A stretch of 6,963 nucleotides of DNA from an uncultured Atopobiaceae bacterium. Its GTDB lineage: Bacteria > Actinomycetota > Coriobacteriia > Coriobacteriales > Atopobiaceae. Location of the stretch: the NCBI GenBank assembly GCA_900770865.1, contig CAAGLU010000255.1, positions 1 to 6,963 on the forward strand, read 5' to 3'. The notes below the pieces were generated by a model. The model searched no databases and was not told the DNA's origin. It saw only the letters and a list, made by a program, of their open reading frames with translations. The stretch's first letter is position 1; every line of letters begins with the position of its first letter. A program made the translations under genes and the position numbers. Below are positions 5,168 to 6,963 of the stretch, piece by piece.

Positions 5168-6963
5168 ATGGCGCTCTCCAGAAGCATGTTCAAGGTCCTT
5201 GTTGCGCTTGCAAAGTCAAATACTCATATGACCCAGCGTCAGCTGAGCGCCGTCTCGGGTCTCTCCCTTGGAACGGTGAATGGCGTCCTGCATGAGGCGG
5301 AGGACGCTGGACTTATTGCGGACGGTATGCTCACCATCGACGGGCTCAAGTCGCTGAAGCCCTACGAGGTTGAAAACGCCATTATCATGGCCGCAGGCCT
5401 TTCCTCTCGCCTCGCCCCCATCTCCTACGAGAAGCCCAAGGGTCTTCTCCGCGTTCGCGGAGAGGTCCTCATCGAGCGGCAGATCCGCCAACTCCAGGAG
5501 GCGGGCGTTACCGACATCACCGTGGTGGTGGGCTACAAGAAGGAGTACTTCTTCTATCTGGCAAGTAAGTTTGGCGTGCGCATCAAGGTCAACCCGCAAT
5601 ATGCGACGAGGAACAACAGCTACACCCTGTGGCTTGTGCGCGACCGCCTCGACAACACCTACGTGTGCTCGTCAGATGACTACTTCGAGGAGAATCCTTT
5701 CGAGCACTATGTCTACGAGGCCTACTATGCCACCCAGTACGTTGCTGGCCCAACCGAGGAGTGGTGCGTGACCACGGGTTCGTCAGACCGTATCACCCAA
5801 GTTAGCGTGGGGGGTACGGACGCCTGGACAATGCTCGGCCACGCATACTTCGACCGTGCGTTCTCCACAAGCTTTGTCCCGCTTCTCGATGATGCCGTGC
5901 GTCGGCCCGAGTTGGCAGACAGGCTTTGGGAAGACATCTTCCGTGCCCACACAGACGAGCTGCACATGACCGCTCGGCGCTATGCCGGAGCCTCGATTCA
6001 CGAGTTTGACACCCTTGATCAGGTGAGCGGCTTTGACCCTGCCTTCATCGAGAACGTTGACTCTAACATCTTCGACAATATCGTCTCGGTCCTGGGCTGT
6101 GAGAAGTCACAGATCCATGGCTTCTATCCCTTGAAGCAGGGCCTCACTAACCTCTCGTGCCACTTCTCGGTGGGAGAGGGAGCGGCCGAGCAGGAGTACG
6201 TGTACCGCCACCCCGGCCTAGGGACCGAGAAGATGGTCGACCGAGCCGCCGAGGAGGCGGGCCTGCGCCTTGCGCGCGAGCTTGGCCTTGACAGCACCTT
6301 CATCTACGAGGACCAGAAGCAGGGCTGGAAGATCTCGCGCTTCGTGCCAAACGCCCGCTCCCTTGACCCGCATGACCCTGTGCAGCTCAAGCGCGCCATG
6401 CAGATGTGCCGCAGGCTCCATCAGAGCAAAGCCACGCTCAACCGCAGCTTTGACTTTGTCGAGGAGGGGCTGGGGTACGAGAGGCTCCTTGCCGAGCGAG
6501 GCTCTATTGAAATCCCTGGCTATGATGATCTCAAGGAAAAGGTGCTGAGGCTCAAGGGCTACGCCAAGAGGGACGGCTTCTCTCGTTGCGTCTCGCACAA
6601 CGACTTCTTCTACCTCAACTTCCTCGTCGACGAGCAGGACGACTACAGTCTCATCGACTGGGAGTACGCGGGGATGTCCGACGAGGCGAGCGACTTTGGC
6701 ACCTTCACGGTGTGCTGCGAACTCTCCAACGAGGAGGCCGAAAAGGCTCTGCATGACTACTTTGGCCGCACACCAACCATGCGTGAGCGCCGTCACTTCT
6801 GGAGCTACGTAGTCTTTGCGGGATGGTGCTGGTATGTGTGGTCGCTCGAGAAGGAGGCAGAGGGCGACAACGTGGGCGAGTGGCTTCTCGTCTACTATCG
6901 CTACGCGCAGGACAACGTGGACCGCGTGCTCTCCTGGTACGAGGGCGACGAGCGCGGGGGCGA
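5168..6963 (+). CDS. Fusion protein: winged HTH + LicC-like nucleotidyltransferase + LicA-like choline/ethanolamine kinase (3' end outside window)
   Basis: The frame is open for 598 codons to the window edge. Residues 5-60 form a winged helix-turn-helix (MTQRQLSAVSGLSLGTVNGVL at 21-41). Residues 70-290 are a nucleotidyltransferase: MAAGLSSRL (74-82), KPKGLL (89-94), the metal-site pair Asp170-Asp171 in SSDDYF, and EFDTLDQ (279-285). Residues 318-590 are an aminoglycoside-phosphotransferase-like choline kinase: GLTNLS (325-330), YVYRHPG (345-351), catalytic SHNDFFYLNFL (476-486, Asp479, Asn484) and LIDWEYAG (495-502, Asp497). The kinase would phosphorylate choline or a similar alcohol, and the transferase would make the CDP form, as separate LicA and LicC do in pneumococcus and Haemophilus for phosphocholine decoration. 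A LicCA fusion is also known in Treponema. The true substrate cannot be read from sequence. GGAGG (5159-5163) lies only four bases before ATG 5168, but Met7 would be too far. No stop is reached, though the kinase domain seems nearly complete. Confidence 0.88.
   Translation, partial: MALSRSMFKVLVALAKSNTHMTQRQLSAVSGLSLGTVNGVLHEAEDAGLIADGMLTIDGLKSLKPYEVENAIIMAAGLSSRLAPISYEKPKGLLRVRGEVLIERQIRQLQEAGVTDITVVVGYKKEYFFYLASKFGVRIKVNPQYATRNNSYTLWLVRDRLDNTYVCSSDDYFEENPFEHYVYEAYYATQYVAGPTEEWCVTTGSSDRITQVSVGGTDAWTMLGHAYFDRAFSTSFVPLLDDAVRRPELADRLWEDIFRAHTDELHMTARRYAGASIHEFDTLDQVSGFDPAFIENVDSNIFDNIVSVLGCEKSQIHGFYPLKQGLTNLSCHFSVGEGAAEQEYVYRHPGLGTEKMVDRAAEEAGLRLARELGLDSTFIYEDQKQGWKISRFVPNARSLDPHDPVQLKRAMQMCRRLHQSKATLNRSFDFVEEGLGYERLLAERGSIEIPGYDDLKEKVLRLKGYAKRDGFSRCVSHNDFFYLNFLVDEQDDYSLIDWEYAGMSDEASDFGTFTVCCELSNEEAEKALHDYFGRTPTMRERRHFWSYVVFAGWCWYVWSLEKEAEGDNVGEWLLVYYRYAQDNVDRVLSWYEGDERGG

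Noticed and set aside
5068..5295. 75-codon + strand frame starting in the gap before the fusion gene
   Set aside because: It crosses the promoter and overlaps the start of the fusion gene in another frame, has no good ribosome-binding site, and the protein is not recognisable.
6218..6796. 192-codon frame on the - strand opposite the kinase domain
   Set aside because: It is antisense to conserved kinase motifs; its composition is Val/Leu/Glu-rich, as expected from reverse complements of GC-rich codons.

Overview
This window looks like a chromosomal segment of an anaerobic, fairly GC-rich actinobacterium. A member of the class Coriobacteriia (Olsenella/Atopobiaceae-like) is my best guess. The guess rests on codon use, GTG and TTG starts, the ruvC-ruvA-ruvB gene order, a Gram-positive-type LexA box, a superoxide reductase of anaerobic type and the overall protein flavour. 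No 16S or other taxonomic marker is present, so it is an inference. All genes are on the + strand.

Layout. Bases 1-105 are the last 34 codons of a desulfoferrodoxin/superoxide reductase gene, closed by a strong intrinsic terminator (140-179). A weak promoter then leads into a 636-codon gene (249-2159). It has the two-domain plan of glutamine-dependent NAD+ synthetase, but the key residues of both active sites are replaced, and it carries a charged tail rich in Gly and Arg. A 79-base gap (2160-2238) holds an extended -10 promoter overlapped by a near-ideal LexA (SOS) operator. Next comes a tightly coupled ruvC-ruvA-ruvB operon (2239-4585) with ATGA and GTGA start/stop overlaps. It is followed after 39 bases by a small helical protein (4625-5038) resembling the DUF6483 group.

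An AT-richer 129-base gap (5039-5167) holds a promoter flanked by two copies of a GCCTAACA word 42 bases apart, plus a small leader hairpin. The last gene (5168 to the window end, incomplete) encodes a three-part fusion: an N-terminal winged helix-turn-helix, a LicC-like nucleotidyltransferase, and a LicA-like choline/ethanolamine kinase. It probably activates an alcohol such as choline for decoration of surface glycans or lipids.

How the genes work together. RuvA, RuvB and RuvC form the complete Holliday-junction branch-migration and resolution machine, and the LexA box indicates induction by DNA damage. The superoxide reductase protects an anaerobe against oxygen. The most unusual items are the catalytically degenerate NadE-like protein beside the SOS-controlled ruv operon, and the HTH-LicC-LicA fusion with paired candidate operators in its promoter. 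No mobile elements, tRNA/rRNA genes or CRISPR arrays were seen.
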